The notes beneath the pieces were generated by a model, which searched no databases, was not told the origin of the DNA, and worked only from the letters and a program-made list of their open reading frames with translations. A stretch of DNA of 64,000 nucleotides from Dimorphilus gyrociliatus (taxonomy: Eukaryota; Annelida; Polychaeta; Dinophilidae), in assembly GCA_904063045.1 (NCBI GenBank), contig CAJFCJ010000010.1, positions 1,178,001 through 1,242,000 on the forward strand, read 5' to 3'. Position 1 is the stretch's first letter, and each line of letters starts with the position of its first letter. Shown one piece after another: positions 36,401-49,574 of this stretch. A program made the translations under genes and the position numbers.

Positions 36401-39400
36401 ATTAATAAAACGCTATTGAAACAATTTTTTACTATGTTAATTTATGAAAAGAAATGTGCCTTAAAAATTTTATAAATATAAAAAGCAAATGTCTCTATTT
36501 ATAAAGAAAGCATTAAAGACGGTAAATCCAATTTAGTACGGAAACAATACATTTTGTTTGCAATAGATAAATTAAGCTAATTTTAAAACTATTGATTGAC
36601 TCGGAACAGCTTTTAAAGAGATGTTTCTTTTCTTTCATAAAATCTACAAGAAGAAAGAACGTTGACTCAATTATCGAGAGTATGTAGGCCTGTATTGATT
36701 TATCTTTTTTTTGCCTTATAAACATATACAAAAGATATATATGTATATTTACTTTTCCAGCAAAATTCTGTGAAACCATTGGTAGAGTATTGAAAAGGTG
36801 AAAGTCTATCCCGGTGTATTGATTTTAATTAGCAAAAATTTAAAAATTAAATAGTGGTTCCATTTAATTTAATTACAAGTTTAAGGCTTGTTATTTCTAA
36901 TTACTGTTCCAAATAAGTTTAGCGAATACAAAGTAGGCTTAGAGCTTCGAGTGATAATGACTTTCATAAATTTTTAATTATCTTACGTGCTTTTTGTTCT
37001 AATTGCAATGCTAATATACAGAAGTTTTTATAGTGAAGTTTACTTATTAATATAGATAGCTTTACCGAGTATTTGGATCATTGAATAAATTTCGTACATG
37101 GTTAAGCTGTCACAAATTTGATTAAAAGGGCAAACTGGCGATTAATCAACCGATAAACCATCTAGTCATCTATTCTTGACAAATTCGACCATGAGAACGA
37201 CGTCTAAATTATCGAAAATTAACAACATAAGATAAAATCGTATACGTTTGTTAGATTATTCAGTTTCTTTAATTGTAGCTTCTTATTCTCTTATAAATTA
37301 TCACGTGACTGCACTTTAGTGGAATAAATGAATTAGTCTCTACGGAAGACATAACCTTTAAGATATCAACGATTGTCGAAAGAGACAATTAAAAAGTGTT
37401 TTGTTGTTTTTTATAGTTTTTAAAGAAATTAAAAATCTTGAGAAAATATAAAATTTATGATTATATCAATTCTATAGATATATTCTAAATGCATCCCTCT
37501 TGAACATTTATTGAATTTATCTCTCTATCGTAAATTTTCAATTAAATATGAGTTTGTAATAAATTCTCTTGAAAAAAGGGAAAAAAATCAGAAAATCAAT
37601 CAAACGTCTTTCAATTTATCTATTATTTAAGAAGTTTGCCAACGTTTTTCGCGATTTACGTTAATTACGAAACAATTTTCCCTTTAAAATTGTATCTTAG
37701 ACGGTTTCTTGCTTTATATACCTTGATATAAAATAAGTATAGTTTATGGACCACAATAAAACTAATACTATACAAATGATCATCTTTCTTGTCTTTTAGA
37801 ATAGTAATAAGTATCTATATTTCTTCAATAATTTGCCATTTCTTTCCCATATTATTTATTTTGGTAAATAATTTAGCAACTTTGTTAAAAAGATACTTGC
37901 GATCTTCTAAACCATAAACAATTATAAGTCTATAGAATATCATGAATAAATTATTTTACTATGGGAGAATAACCCTTATTGGGGAGAGATTTCTCTCCCA
38001 AAAACGTTGTAAAGAAAATTTTTTAGCAATCTATTTCCTTAAAGTAACACTTTCCTTCTAAAAGCATGTCTGTCTTCTATTGTTACATTAGAGATAAATA
38101 AATACATATGTTATCGTATTATACAGTTTTTTTTTCTTTACAGAAATAGATATTGATATACGCAATAACTTAAGAGAAGAAATAGCAAATCGTTTAAAGA
38201 AGAATATTTTAGCGAATGCTAAAAGGTTACATCTTCGTGATATAATAATCTTTAATAGATATTCTGTTTGATAATGAATGAATAAAAAAATAACAACGAG
38301 TTCAAGCGGCCTTTCAATTTCCTACACTCGCTAGCAAGGACTATAATTTTACTCTGCAATTGATCACGGTAAATAAGAGCTTGATTATCAATTGCTCATT
38401 TCTCTTGCCTTTCTCTAACACTTGATACATTATAATAGTTTGATGAATGAACTAATGGGATGGAAATATTCATTAATATATACAAGCTAAATATTATATA
38501 TGAAGCAGTATTAAGTAATACCCATTAAATATATGCAGCATGTACAGCATATATATACGCTATATATATATATTGCTTGCATTACTGAAATTACCGTGTG
38601 TTAGTGTAACTGTGTATGTGTATCTGTAAGTGTGTCTGTCTGCATATGTATATTTGTATGTATGTAATTTAAGATTTCAAGTTGGTCTACGCAAAACTAT
38701 TTTAAAGGATTTTTTTTGTTTAGTTAAATAAATCGACCAATGTAACGTTTTTTTAACATTTTCACCTTTCTACATATTTTAAAGTACATTATAAAATATA
38801 CATAGAACAAACCATTTATATATAATATATAGATATGAATACTTTCTCACTTGTTTTCGCCTTTAGCAATTGGATTTTATTATTTTTGTAAGGAAAAAAA
38901 AAGAGAGAGAGAATATTAACAATTTTTTCTCCTTTCTCATATATTTTTAGTTTATTTATTTGAAAAAAAATTCCTAGTTTATCATCTTCTCTCTCTCCCT
39001 TACTCACTTTTTATTTCTCTCTCCCTTTTTTATATTTTTAACCAGATTTGTACTGTAAAGAAATTAAAGAAGATAACAAAGATTATCAATAAATTTTAGT
39101 TTTTAACTTAGGCGTAGAGAGCATTGTTTTTTTCTCTCTGAATCAATTATTATAGTTGGTCAACTATAAATGTTTTGTTGAAAAAAGATAGATAATTTTG
39201 AAAAAATGATTAAAAACCTCTTTTGAAAGCCATCAAAATAATCTGGTGTTCCACCGTGCTCATAGGCAAACGGCTTTCGAAAAGTCGACGATTGCAATCC
39301 TACAATCATATACACTATTTTTTCACTCTTCAAAACGCGGCCTCAACGAAAGGCGACGGCCGACTGCAAAAAAGCAAACGGTCCCGCTACAAAACGACCG

Positions 39401-40958
39401 CAACGATCAGCGCCACTATATACTGTATATACAGTATATATTATACAATTCAGAAATATCACATGTATTGATGTGAATATGTCTGTGTAAAGCTTTCTTT
39501 TACATATATTAAAATAATATCTAATATTATTAATAAAAGTTGCTATTCTAATAAAAATAGTAGTAATTAATGAATTATTTAAACGTGATATCAGAAAGTA
39601 ACACAATCTCATCTCTGTTCTCTATGTATTTAGTCAGACGTACTAAAAGAGATAAAATATAGCTAATGTGCAATTAATAAATTGTCTCTTTATTTAACTA
39701 TTATCGTATAGAGACAGCAAATTTTAATTATTGTTATAGCATTGAACTAATATAAACAACTTTGCTTTTTTATTATTTTTAAATATATTATTTATGTAAA
39801 TAATAGGAAATTTATTCTTTAGTTAATTAATATTAATATTAATTACTAATTAGTAAATGTACATATTATACTATAATTCATTAAATATACACTATTCTAT
39901 ATTATTATTTAACTGAAATATCTTGATTATATTTTACACGTTTCAGAACGTATAAAAATTTAATTGGATATAATTATATTACATACATTATAAAGAATTA
40001 GCTAATTTATTATTAGCTTAGATGTACTTTATGAACAATTTAATACTGTATACTGGAATTAATGCTTGATACCTTATTATAAATATATAATTAGCTTATC
40101 AAATTAATGCTAGAACCATTTTTTATGAATATTATGGGCGTCTACAGTAACTCATTTATGATACGTACAAATTGTAGATAAGTTATATATATATATATAT
40201 TATCGAATAGACTATATATGCTAAATATAAATGTAGCTGTAGCAGTCTATAATCTCATCAGTATATGTCATGGACGACATTTAACATATTTGATATCTCT
40301 AGTACATGCTATCTGCTGTATACGTATATAGAGTAAATATATAAACTATTCATACAAAGTATATATGAACGTATACACAGTATATATACATATATATATG
40401 TATACATATACACAGTATATACTATTATACGCTATATATATACATACACACTCTAGAGTGTATTTATTTTTGTTCTTGCACTGTACCGACGTATACGTCT
40501 ATTCATATGTACATGTTTCTAAAGAAAAACTTGCATGTACAATTAGAGACTTTGAATACTACAACCTAATGGGGATATAACTACAATTATTAGAATACTA
40601 ATATCTTTTATAGCATCCGTTGACCCATTTATTGGGAAAAACGCTCAACTTGTACCATTTTCTTTTACCTACATAAACATAACGTTCACTTTCGGGTACA
40701 CGAAAATAGAGGAATTCGCCAGCTGGCGGCGCCCAAAAAAATCGAACTAACATCGATCGATGAGTCGAACGTTTTCCCAGTGAGAATTTGCGAGAAAATT
40801 TCGTTCTGCATCGTGTTTGTCATTGTAATTAAGTTTGTGCTAAAGGCGAAGACAGGAAAGCATCATATCTAGATATTTTTGGTAGTAAGAATTAGCAATC
40901 TCTCTCAGTTATCACTTGTGTAACCATGGAGACACATATGTAAAAGACTGTTTCTTAC
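33413..40958 (-). other. Kv1 upstream region / probable intron
   Basis: The first 200 bp (to about 33610) are GC-richer, contain a CRE palindrome and probably form a promoter. The rest is AT-rich, with CT-rich DNA near 36122-36176, TA-rich repeats around 38540-38580 and 40360-40450, and an isolated CpG-rich patch at 39245-39420. That patch has an acceptor-like T-run plus GCAG on the minus strand, but stops occur in all three frames within 15 codons; it may be regulatory. Confidence 0.55.
33578..33585. promoter_or_regulatory. CRE palindrome upstream of the Kv1 core exon
   Basis: Perfect TGACGTCA, 166 bp upstream of ATG 33412, in a GC-rich stretch (33500-33610) with several CpGs. Likely a promoter element for the transcript that starts at the core exon. 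Confidence 0.5.
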
Positions 40959-41074
40959 CTCTTCCAGTTCCAAGCTTTAATCTGAGTATCTGGAGGAGTA
41001 TTGCTGGGCCAGTGGGTAGAATCGGTGCCGTAGCCGGGTAATAGCCAGGGCGGCAGGTGTCTGTAAGCAAGCAT
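40959..41074 (-). CDS. Probable upstream Kv1 exon with alternative N-terminus
   Basis: An exon from acceptor GCTTACAG (exon start 41060) to donor GTAAGA (exon end 40959) encodes RHLPPWLLPGYG and a Trp-rich end, AWNWK, finishing in phase 2. That is the phase required by the Kv1 core acceptor at 33344, giving AWNWKS-KYENAAS. Without splicing at its own acceptor, ATG 41074 gives MLAYRHLPPW in the same frame, so it may also be a first exon. A CRE lies 99 bp upstream of that ATG. The ETS exon at 23252 also accepts phase 2, but it lies beyond the Kv1 gene, so I favour Kv1. Codon pattern and paired splice sites support coding; the gene assignment is inference. Confidence 0.5.
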
Positions 41075-41172
41075 TCTCTATACTTATCATGCTTCCCTCG
41101 CCTCTAGCGTCTCCGAAGTGACGCTCCGAACGCCTCTAACGTCATCGCCTAAATATAGTCCTATATATCCTG

Positions 41173-41180
41173 GTGACGTC
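41173..41180. promoter_or_regulatory. CRE palindrome upstream of the 41-kb exon
   Basis: Perfect TGACGTCA in CpG-rich DNA, 99 bp above ATG 41074. It supports an internal promoter there. Confidence 0.5.
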
Positions 41181-42997
41181 ATTTTTTCTTAGTATATCGA
41201 AGTTAGGTTAACATTTTACCCTACGCATGCGCGGATACTAAAAGGGGGCATAGACAAACGAAAATTAAGCGAAGAAAGACTTGTGAAAGTAGAATCAACA
41301 ATGAAATTCTGTGCATTTCATTTCTTCAAACCTTTAAAGGATGGTTAAATGAAATATTCATAGGCTAAAGAACTATTAAGAGTCTTTTTTTTATTATTAT
41401 TTATTTTATGTTTGTTTTTTGCTTTTATATGAAAAGTTTACTATTCTTTATTGTTATAAATTATTTTTAATAGAAAAGAGCAATTCAACGATCCGTAAAA
41501 TAGCGGAAGATTATGATTGTCGTATAAAATGGAAAAATGATTATGTTTTTAAATCTTTTTCCTTTTTTATACCAATAATAGATAAATATAGAAAATATAT
41601 ATTATGCATATATAAAAACATATTTACAAATATAACTGTTTGTACCAATATTTATATATGATTATTTAAGAGTATATTGTTCAACAAGTGTTGTCCTGTT
41701 CAATTTATTATTTATGGAAAAAACTATAGCTATATAAATAAAAACGAGTAGAAAATCTTTAACATAACACTTAAAAAAAATATTATAATAAATAAATAAA
41801 AAATAGAAAGAAGAGGAAAAAGATTGGTGAAAAAAAACAAAAAAAAAGAGTGTCGGGGCTGAGGGAGGTAGAGAAGCTTTGATTTTTATAATAATAAAAA
41901 CAGAGTGTCACATTATTCTTTATATATCCTTTCTTAAGTAATAGCTTTATTTAAATATATTGGATAACTGAGAATGTTGTAATTTACATGCAAAGTGTCA
42001 TATATTTAAAAAGAATTCAATCAATGCGATAATATATCGTTACCTATTAAATTATTTATGATTTTTTGCATGTTTCGTAGGGAAAAGGGCAAAAAAAAAA
42101 AACAAAAAATTAAACCTAAAAAAAAACTAAAAGATAATAAGAATATATAGAATAATCATTTAAAAAAATATTCTAAATATGCGTTTACATATAAAAAAGA
42201 AAATCATTTAAAGTTGTTTTTTTTTTTAAAAGAAAAAAGTGTCTTTTATTGAATATTACATCTCTAACTGTATAATTTACTCCTTCAGAGAAAATTAAAA
42301 TCTTGTAAACTCAACGAAAATCATACATTATTGACGGTTTAATTGCACTAGTATCTATATATCAATCTCTCCCTTTCTCCCTCCCCTTTTCTCTATTTTC
42401 TTTCTCTCTCTTTCTCTGTTTTTTTTTACTAAACCTCTACGTTGTCTGTTTAAAGAAAAACTTGAGTTTCTTTTTTTCTCCTTTTCTGACATTTTGAGAT
42501 AGCGAAATGTCGATGCAACGAATAATAGAGGATCTAAAAGATGAGAATTGGAATTGGATATAGGGCAAGGAACGTTCTTGAGTAACTTTTGCTCGTTACG
42601 AAAAAAATATTTACTGAGAGTTCGACTAATTATTAAAATCACTTAATTTAAAAGTTAAATAAGAATTTTAACCTATAAAAATATAGAATTCTCCTAACTA
42701 AATCAAATACCCTATTTCTTTATTGAAAATACAACGGCTACATGAGGTTTATTTGATATAGAAACTTCTGTTTTATTCCTTATTTATGTTGTAAAAATTT
42801 GTTTATTCTCTTGTGCTTTTACTATTAATGATGTACACATCGCATCAACCATTGTTGTGGGTAGCTAAATTAATCTATGAATTATTTAATATAAAACATG
42901 ATCCAGCATAGACATACAAATATTCTCAGTGTAAAAATAAATAGCTACATATTGCTTTCAACACATTTTACATGCAAATATTTATAAATATACTTTT

Positions 42998-43044
42998 ATA
43001 TATATACAGTATATACAGTATATATATATATATATATATATATT
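42998..43044. repeat. (TA)n with ACAGTA interruptions
   Basis: TA run interrupted twice by ACAGTA, an interruption seen in many other TA blocks of this window. Confidence 0.85.
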
Positions 43045-44641
43045 TATGTATGTATGACAATCTGTATATCTATATACAGTTTTTATAGTGTCTATATAAA
43101 GTTCTATTTATTGTCATAAATTTATTTAACATGTTAATTAGATATTAAAATTATCGTAAAAAAGAGTAAACCACTTAATTCTAGGTATATATTACTATTT
43201 TCACAAATATACAAGACGTAGTATATAATGCTACTGGTGCCATTTTATTCTTCTATATTTAAAATTTAAGAGATCGACTGAGAGAGAGTGGCATACAAAA
43301 GGAAAAAGAGCGGAAGTATGAAATATTTTATGCATATAAAACTTTGTGTAGTCAGAATATTTGAGTATAATATTTTCATGTATGAATTTATATATATATA
43401 TATATATATTATGATATATACTAAATTTTCTATAGATATGCTTAGTCTAACTTTTTATTCGTATATTTATACAAAACTATTTCAAGCGGCATCAAAAAAT
43501 ATAACAAATATAGTATTCATATATTTATTTTAGCAATTAGCTTAAATAAAAACTAAATATCTATTTATGTCTAGCTGTGTACATAAATAACTAAATGTTA
43601 AATACATTTATTTATATATACAAAACATATATCTATATATATGTATGTTCTGTATCCACGAAGTATAAGATTTTTATGAATATATATATATATATATATA
43701 TTCATTATAGTTAGCTATTTTTCTTCGTCTCTCTCTTTGTCATACTTTCTCTTGCTCTCTCGAAAAAAAAATAAAAAATAGATATATACTGTATATATAT
43801 ATATATATATATACTGTATGTATAGCTATCTATCTATTTATTGATATTGTTAAAATAGAGTTTTGTACATTGCATGAACATTAATACTTTAAATTTTCAT
43901 CAACTAAAAAGTCTCTCCAAGATTTATTTCTGCTTAATAATAGAAGCGCTCATTGTTACTAATACAATCTACTTTAATGATTTAGTACATTTTTGAAAAT
44001 GTATTGGATATAAATTATATTACTATCTACTTTTTCGTTTTGTTTATCACAGATTTCGTTACAATTTACAGTGACGCTCAAAAGATAAAGAAAAAGAATA
44101 AATCTAGAGTTCAATATAGAAATAAAAGTTTATGTAAAATATAGAAACTAAAGGAAAAGTAGAGGAAATAATAAAAAAAACAGAGGAAGATGCACATATA
44201 TAAAAAATATAATTTTTTTATATATATATTATATATATATAAGATATAATAAACTATCAAATAATTCTATTTTTCATCTTTATTTTTTTTATATCTTCAC
44301 TTTCGTCAATATTTCGTCGCGAATGACCTAACCCTGTTTATTAATGATCAATACATCAATATACGCTGCTCAATTTGCTTACTCTTTTAGGAAAGCGTTA
44401 TCCTCTCTCTTTTTAAACAGTCGTCGAGTTCTCGACCTAATTGGTCTTTTATTAGGCTTTGCAGTTGCATATCCGCTAAAATTACTCAACATGATCCGAA
44501 CAGAAACGCTAAACTGTAATAATGCAGCAGTTCTATCGATCCGTTCATACGGAGAGCGCCTGAATGTTTAAAGTGTTAATTACGGCGGTAGTTGATCAGG
44601 GCCGAGGGGGTGCGTTATGAAAACCGGAAACGTTCCCTTAC

Positions 44642-44649
44642 CTGTACAT
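44642..44649 (-). CDS. Candidate Kv1 first coding exon (ATG TAC AG)
   Basis: ATG at 44649 is followed after eight coding bases by a strong GTAAGG donor. The phase-2 end joins the 41060 acceptor to read MYRHLPPW. Through the three exons the protein would be 452 residues. The surrounding DNA (44300-44650) is locally GC-richer, as expected near a promoter. Only eight coding bases support it, so confidence is modest. Confidence 0.35.
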
Positions 44650-47600
44650 TCTCTTCTATCCAACTGCGATATATGTAGATTAAAAACTTTGATCAATTAA
44701 CTGCAACATCTGGTGAGTAGAGTGAAAAAAGTATATGCCATCTTTTGCTCGTCGACCTGTTGCGAAAAAGTAAATGTTTTTTTAGCAAGGGAAATTATGG
44801 AAGGCAAACAATAATAAGTCTTTTTTGCAGTTTGTACAGCAAATTTTCACCGACTCGTAGCGTGCCGTTTGCCGAACTATTTTAAGCAGGCTTCTCGGCA
44901 TGCTTAGGTAAACATGACCCACCTTTACATAGGCCTATATGATAGAGTATTTCTTTTATGAGCAGATGGCGCTGAAGAAATCTGGTATTAGATTGGTTTT
45001 TCATACATATATTTTTCAATGACAATGGTAAGGAGACAAACTGAACCCCATTTCTATCTACGATATAGGTAGCTTTGGGCAATTCTCAACCGACTCTTGA
45101 TCTGCATTAGCCACGTCTATGCTTTATAAATAAATCATCATTTTTACCGGAAAGTTACATATATGCTTAGAAAGTGGAGTTAATAGCTATTTAATTTAAA
45201 TAAAAATTTTCGTCTCTGTTTATCAAATCTTATTTGACCTATCCTGTAGTAGCTTAGGCCTACCAGCGATTTTTTTTCTAGAAATGTTAGTTCTATGAAT
45301 AAATAAGATAAAATTACATTCTTTAACAATAAGCATAGGGATAGACTCTTCTCTTTAACTTTTTTATAGTGATCCATCACCCCTACCTAATTCATTTCAC
45401 TTTTCAACCAATACCCTCTTATAATTCAAATAAAACCAACTTTCTTTCCTTCCTACCATACGTCTAATCCTATGATCTCATCTATATATAACTAGGGAAA
45501 CAGTGCTCTACCAACAATATAACATATAATTTGCATTTAATATGAAAGAAAAATAGAAATAGAATAGAATACAAAAAGATAAGTTAAAGAGGAAATTTTT
45601 AATTATTTCCTTGAAAATATCCATCTATTTTTGTACTCAATTTCTTTCCTTGTTGTTTTTCTTCATCTTCTGCACGTATAGCCAAGTTTTTTTCTATTCC
45701 TACTTTTATATATGTTACAAAATATACTAAATATGAAAAATTTAACATCTTAGATTTAGCGTACGATATACATTTTAAAAAATTAATATCTATAACGATT
45801 TGTTTTATTTACATATAAAAATCCCATAAAAATATATATTTATAGTTATTTTCTAATAGAATACAGTATATACAGTATATATATATATATATATATATAT
45901 ATTCATTCTCTATCTATGTGAATACAATATTTAATCTATCTCTTTACTTATTATCAATATTATTCGGATGTTAAATTAACAATACCCCTCTGGATGTAAT
46001 CAACTTTAATAGAAGAGCCTTTTTATGCTGACTATAGAATGGATAATCCATTAATTGGAAGAATTCTATGGTGTATCAAGGAACGTTGGAAATTTTAGAT
46101 CAGAGGGTGATCTTGGTTTTCCCCAGTGAATAGATATTGTTGGCGTGGCGTGCTTATTATCTTTTTTTGTAAGATACTACACTTAATTCATTCTGTTTTA
46201 TAATACATAAATAATGTTGAAACAAACTTTCATTTGGATAGTTAATTACTTCAATTAAAAGACACTCTTGTTAAAGTCACGTTCGTTCCTAAAATATAAA
46301 TCAATGAACAAGTAAATGTCTAGATTTGTGTTTTCCTACATCAAAAGAAAGGTACCAAAAGGGATAATAGAATTGAGAAAAATGTACTTACCAGCGTCTA
46401 TCATGTTCATATATTCTAGATGACTTACGTAAAAAAAGAAAAAAAGAAAATAAAACGTCACAAAGAAGAAAAGCAAAGAAAAAAAGGGAAAGAAATACTA
46501 CTTATTTTCTTTTTCAATCCCCGTTCCGATCGCTCATTAGTTTCTATACAAAGCCAAATGCGAACTATTGAAAAAGCTGACGTTTTTTTTTAAGTTGAGC
46601 TAAATTTTGAAAAGATTACGGTTTAATTATGTTGCAGGTTATAATTTCTAATATATACTACTTATTTCCTTCAGATATAAAAACAACCACTTGAAAGGAT
46701 GAGATAGACAGATATTTTACAAATGCCGAATTCTTGCAGAATATTGTCATTTTTACAAGACCGCTTATCTAGATTGCTGTCAATTAAGGGAGAGAAAAAA
46801 GCTTAAGATTAATTTGCTCTTACTAAACGATCTTTTTCTCAATTTTCCTTTTCTTTAACCGCCTTTATTATAATTTAATGGAGATGTATAGTTAATAAAA
46901 GCTCTAATTTTTCTTTTATGTTGCTACGTGACTCGCTTAACTGCACCAATGAACGAAATGAACAGCTGCAATATAAACCTATTAGCCGGGCGCTCTTTTA
47001 TATTCCACAGGCATTTTTATGCCTGCAATATACATAGTAGAAACTGCTTACTGAAGCTCTGAAGACAGGAATATCAGATCAATCTTTCGCCTCTTTCCTC
47101 TTCCTGCCTAAATTTATTTAAATAATTTAACCAATAAAAAACACATTTACAATTTTTATAAATTGTGAATATATTTATCATAACTTAAGTAATCACAAAC
47201 ATAACGCTTCTATTTGTCGAATAAATTGTATTTGGGAACATAGTATCCAAACACAAATTACCAAGAGAGCTACTACTAAAACTTGGGTCACATTAAAATC
47301 ACGTGATTTATTTTTCAGTATAAATCCTTAATCCGAATATAGTTGCAAAGTCAATGTAAAAAAAAAAAATAAATGTATTCACTACTATACTTATTAATAT
47401 GCAAATTAGACGGACAAAGTCAAGATTCAACTACCATGAATAAACTGCAAAATAAAAAAAAAGAAGAAATTTCATATTTGGTTTGGATAAAGGTACGTAC
47501 GGAAATGATAGTAACTCAAATATTCCCGTCATATATTGGTTCCTTTTAGCTTAAAAGAAAATTTCCAAGTTTTTTTTTATATAAGTTGATTCTCTGATGC

Positions 47601-47675
47601 CTAAAGTAATTTATGGAATTTATATATCGCCTTTTATCTCGAAACAGAAAAAATAAAAAAAATAATAAATCTATA

Positions 47676-47712
47676 AAAACAAACAAACAAACAAATAAAC
47701 AAACAAACAAAT
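47676..47712. repeat. (CAAA)n microsatellite
   Basis: About nine tetranucleotide units with two CAAATAAA-type interruptions. Confidence 0.85.
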
Positions 47713-49056
47713 ACAGATATAAAATGTAAGAGGGAAAGTCTTTTAAAAATTCATTTTTCTTTCCTTCGTCATTTTTTCATTAACAACTTGAAAAAAATAT
47801 ATATATATGAATATGAAAGTTTATAGAATATATGAAAGAGCTTTTGGATCAAAAGCTGCCTGTCTCCTTCGATAAATTATCTTAGTATATAGAGCACTCA
47901 AGTTCACGTAGAAAGGCAACATTTTAAAGAGTGATATGAATTGCATTTATTTCTGTGAAAAATGCAAATAAAATATATAATTTATTTACATTTAGTATTA
48001 TTCAAAATACTGTCTATGTACTGAATGTAACACATTTCTTTTACGTGTAGTAAAATAAAAAAAATGGTGCAGATGAGAGACGAGGTTAGAGAAAATAAGA
48101 TACTGATACACAATTTCGTCAGTTTTAGGATTCTGAAAACGTTCCCGTTGAAATTCTTGATAAGTTTACATCAGATATCTCTATCAATTCATATTTCTAT
48201 TTGTCAAGTGTACTTTTTCTTGTTTTTTTCCTTTTTCATCTAATTCTCTATCTGTACTGTATGTATTAAGATGAACTCTTATAGGTTCTTTTTATTTAAT
48301 TTACATTTTGAAATACAGATGTCACTTTATGATAGAATTATTTCAAATGAAATGAAACCTTGACAAACTTATTGCTAATTGATATTATACTTTGCTTTTG
48401 AGTGACAATCTTATATTAAACACGTAATAATACAAGATTAAATACTTTTTGTTCTATAATAAAGAAAAAGAAATAATAAAATTAGCGATCCATCATAAAA
48501 AGGCATTGTTGACAATAGTTGAAAATGTTTAAAAGAGATAAAACGCTAAACTTTAATTGTTGTGTTGATGGGAGAAGATTCTCTTGATACTACTTCCAAA
48601 CAAATTTCTCTTGTTAAGTATATGATTAATTAACTAACGCTCATTTTCATCTTTTATTAAATTTTACCTCTATAACGTTGCTTAGAGATATAAAGAATCT
48701 ACTAAATCCTTTCCAAGATTGCTTTTATATGTTTATCGTGAGAAAACAATCATTAATATACTTACATATCATGTACTCACCTGTTTTAAAAGAAGTCTAA
48801 GTGATTCTTATAATGAAAGATTGATAAAATATTTGATTTAGAAAGCAGAGGCAATAGCATAAGGAAAAAAAAGAGAGAGAGAGAGAGAGAGAAAGAAAGA
48901 TTTTAATGAAAGAAATTATTGTACTTGTTTATCTTTGAAGACTTCAAGTAGCTGGAAATTCTTGTTTTGAAGCAGAAGAAATATTTCTCCAGGAGTATGA
49001 TTAAAAGTTGAAAAGAACTTTGAATACCTGCACGAATGAGTTCTTTTCATTCTCTA

Positions 49057-49548
49057 GCGCCATCTGTCTTAAATGACTGACGGAAAAGAGCCTTTTTTTC
49101 TTTATATATATTTATATATATTCTTTTTTCTAAGTTGTTCCAGTAGGGTTTGTAAAAACGATAAACATCATACTAATATACAGGTGGCGCTTTCACTAAA
49201 AAAGTACGGAATAGAAGGAAAAAATTCTGAAGTATGATAATAAAGGGACGACCTCTAGGATGGGTATACGTGTAAAATTACGCGATTGGTTGATAAGTAA
49301 TACTTTCTTTACCCAAAGTAAACAAGCTGATTTTTTGAGAGAGTGGGAAATAAGGTATTAGACAACGAAAACTTAATTTTCTAATCAATCTATCTAAAAT
49401 ATTTTTTGTTGCGTATATTCTAAAGAACGAGCAATTTTTCAATTTTCCTGCCTGGATACGCGCCAATTTCATTTAAGTGTACAAGGCGGTGATAAACTAG
49501 CCATTATGCAGACTAATTTGCATAGTAGGGGGACAAGTGGTGCCACCT
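49057..49548. promoter_or_regulatory. Three CTCF-like words before the transporter gene
   Basis: GCGCCATCT at 49057-49065, AGGTGGCGC at 49192-49200 and TGCCACCT at 49541-49548 all match the CTCF core (AGRKGGCR) on one strand or the other, within 520 bp upstream of the start codon. They may form an insulator or promoter-tethering region. Sequence matches only. Confidence 0.35.
49516..49523 (+). promoter_or_regulatory. POU octamer ATTTGCAT
   Basis: A perfect octamer 52 bp upstream of the transporter ATG, preceded by a related ATTATGCAG. POU-domain factors bind this sequence and several are neuronal. Regulatory role inferred. Confidence 0.4.
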
Positions 49549-49574
49549 AGCTAGCGCGTAAACTTCTCGAAAGG

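Larger units (their letters stand above)
41075..44641 (-). other. Kv1 far-upstream region / probable intron
   Basis: CpG-rich for about 170 bp above the exon (to about 41240), then AT-rich. Holds (TA)n blocks at 42998-43044, 43390-43410, 43680-43702 and 43785-43817, and CT-rich DNA at 42366-42420. No further exon recognised. Confidence 0.5.
44650..49574. other. Intergenic between divergent Kv1 and GAT-1-like genes
   Basis: About 4.9 kb. A CTCF-like word lies at 44964-44972 and three more just before the transporter start. It also has (TA)n near 45868-45901, a (CAAA)n run at 47676-47712, a (GA)n run near 48868-48892, and a small perfect hairpin with a TTTT loop at 47008-47025. Short minus-strand frames near 44882-45082 and 49278-49472 have no domain features. 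No gene seen. Confidence 0.6.

Noticed and set aside
39223-39612. Overlapping frames on both strands in a CpG-rich patch
   Set aside because: None has coding-like features or usable splice-site pairs; more likely regulatory sequence.
44344-44571. 75-codon plus-strand frame
   Set aside because: GC-richer DNA beside the candidate Kv1 first exon; no domain and an implausible composition.
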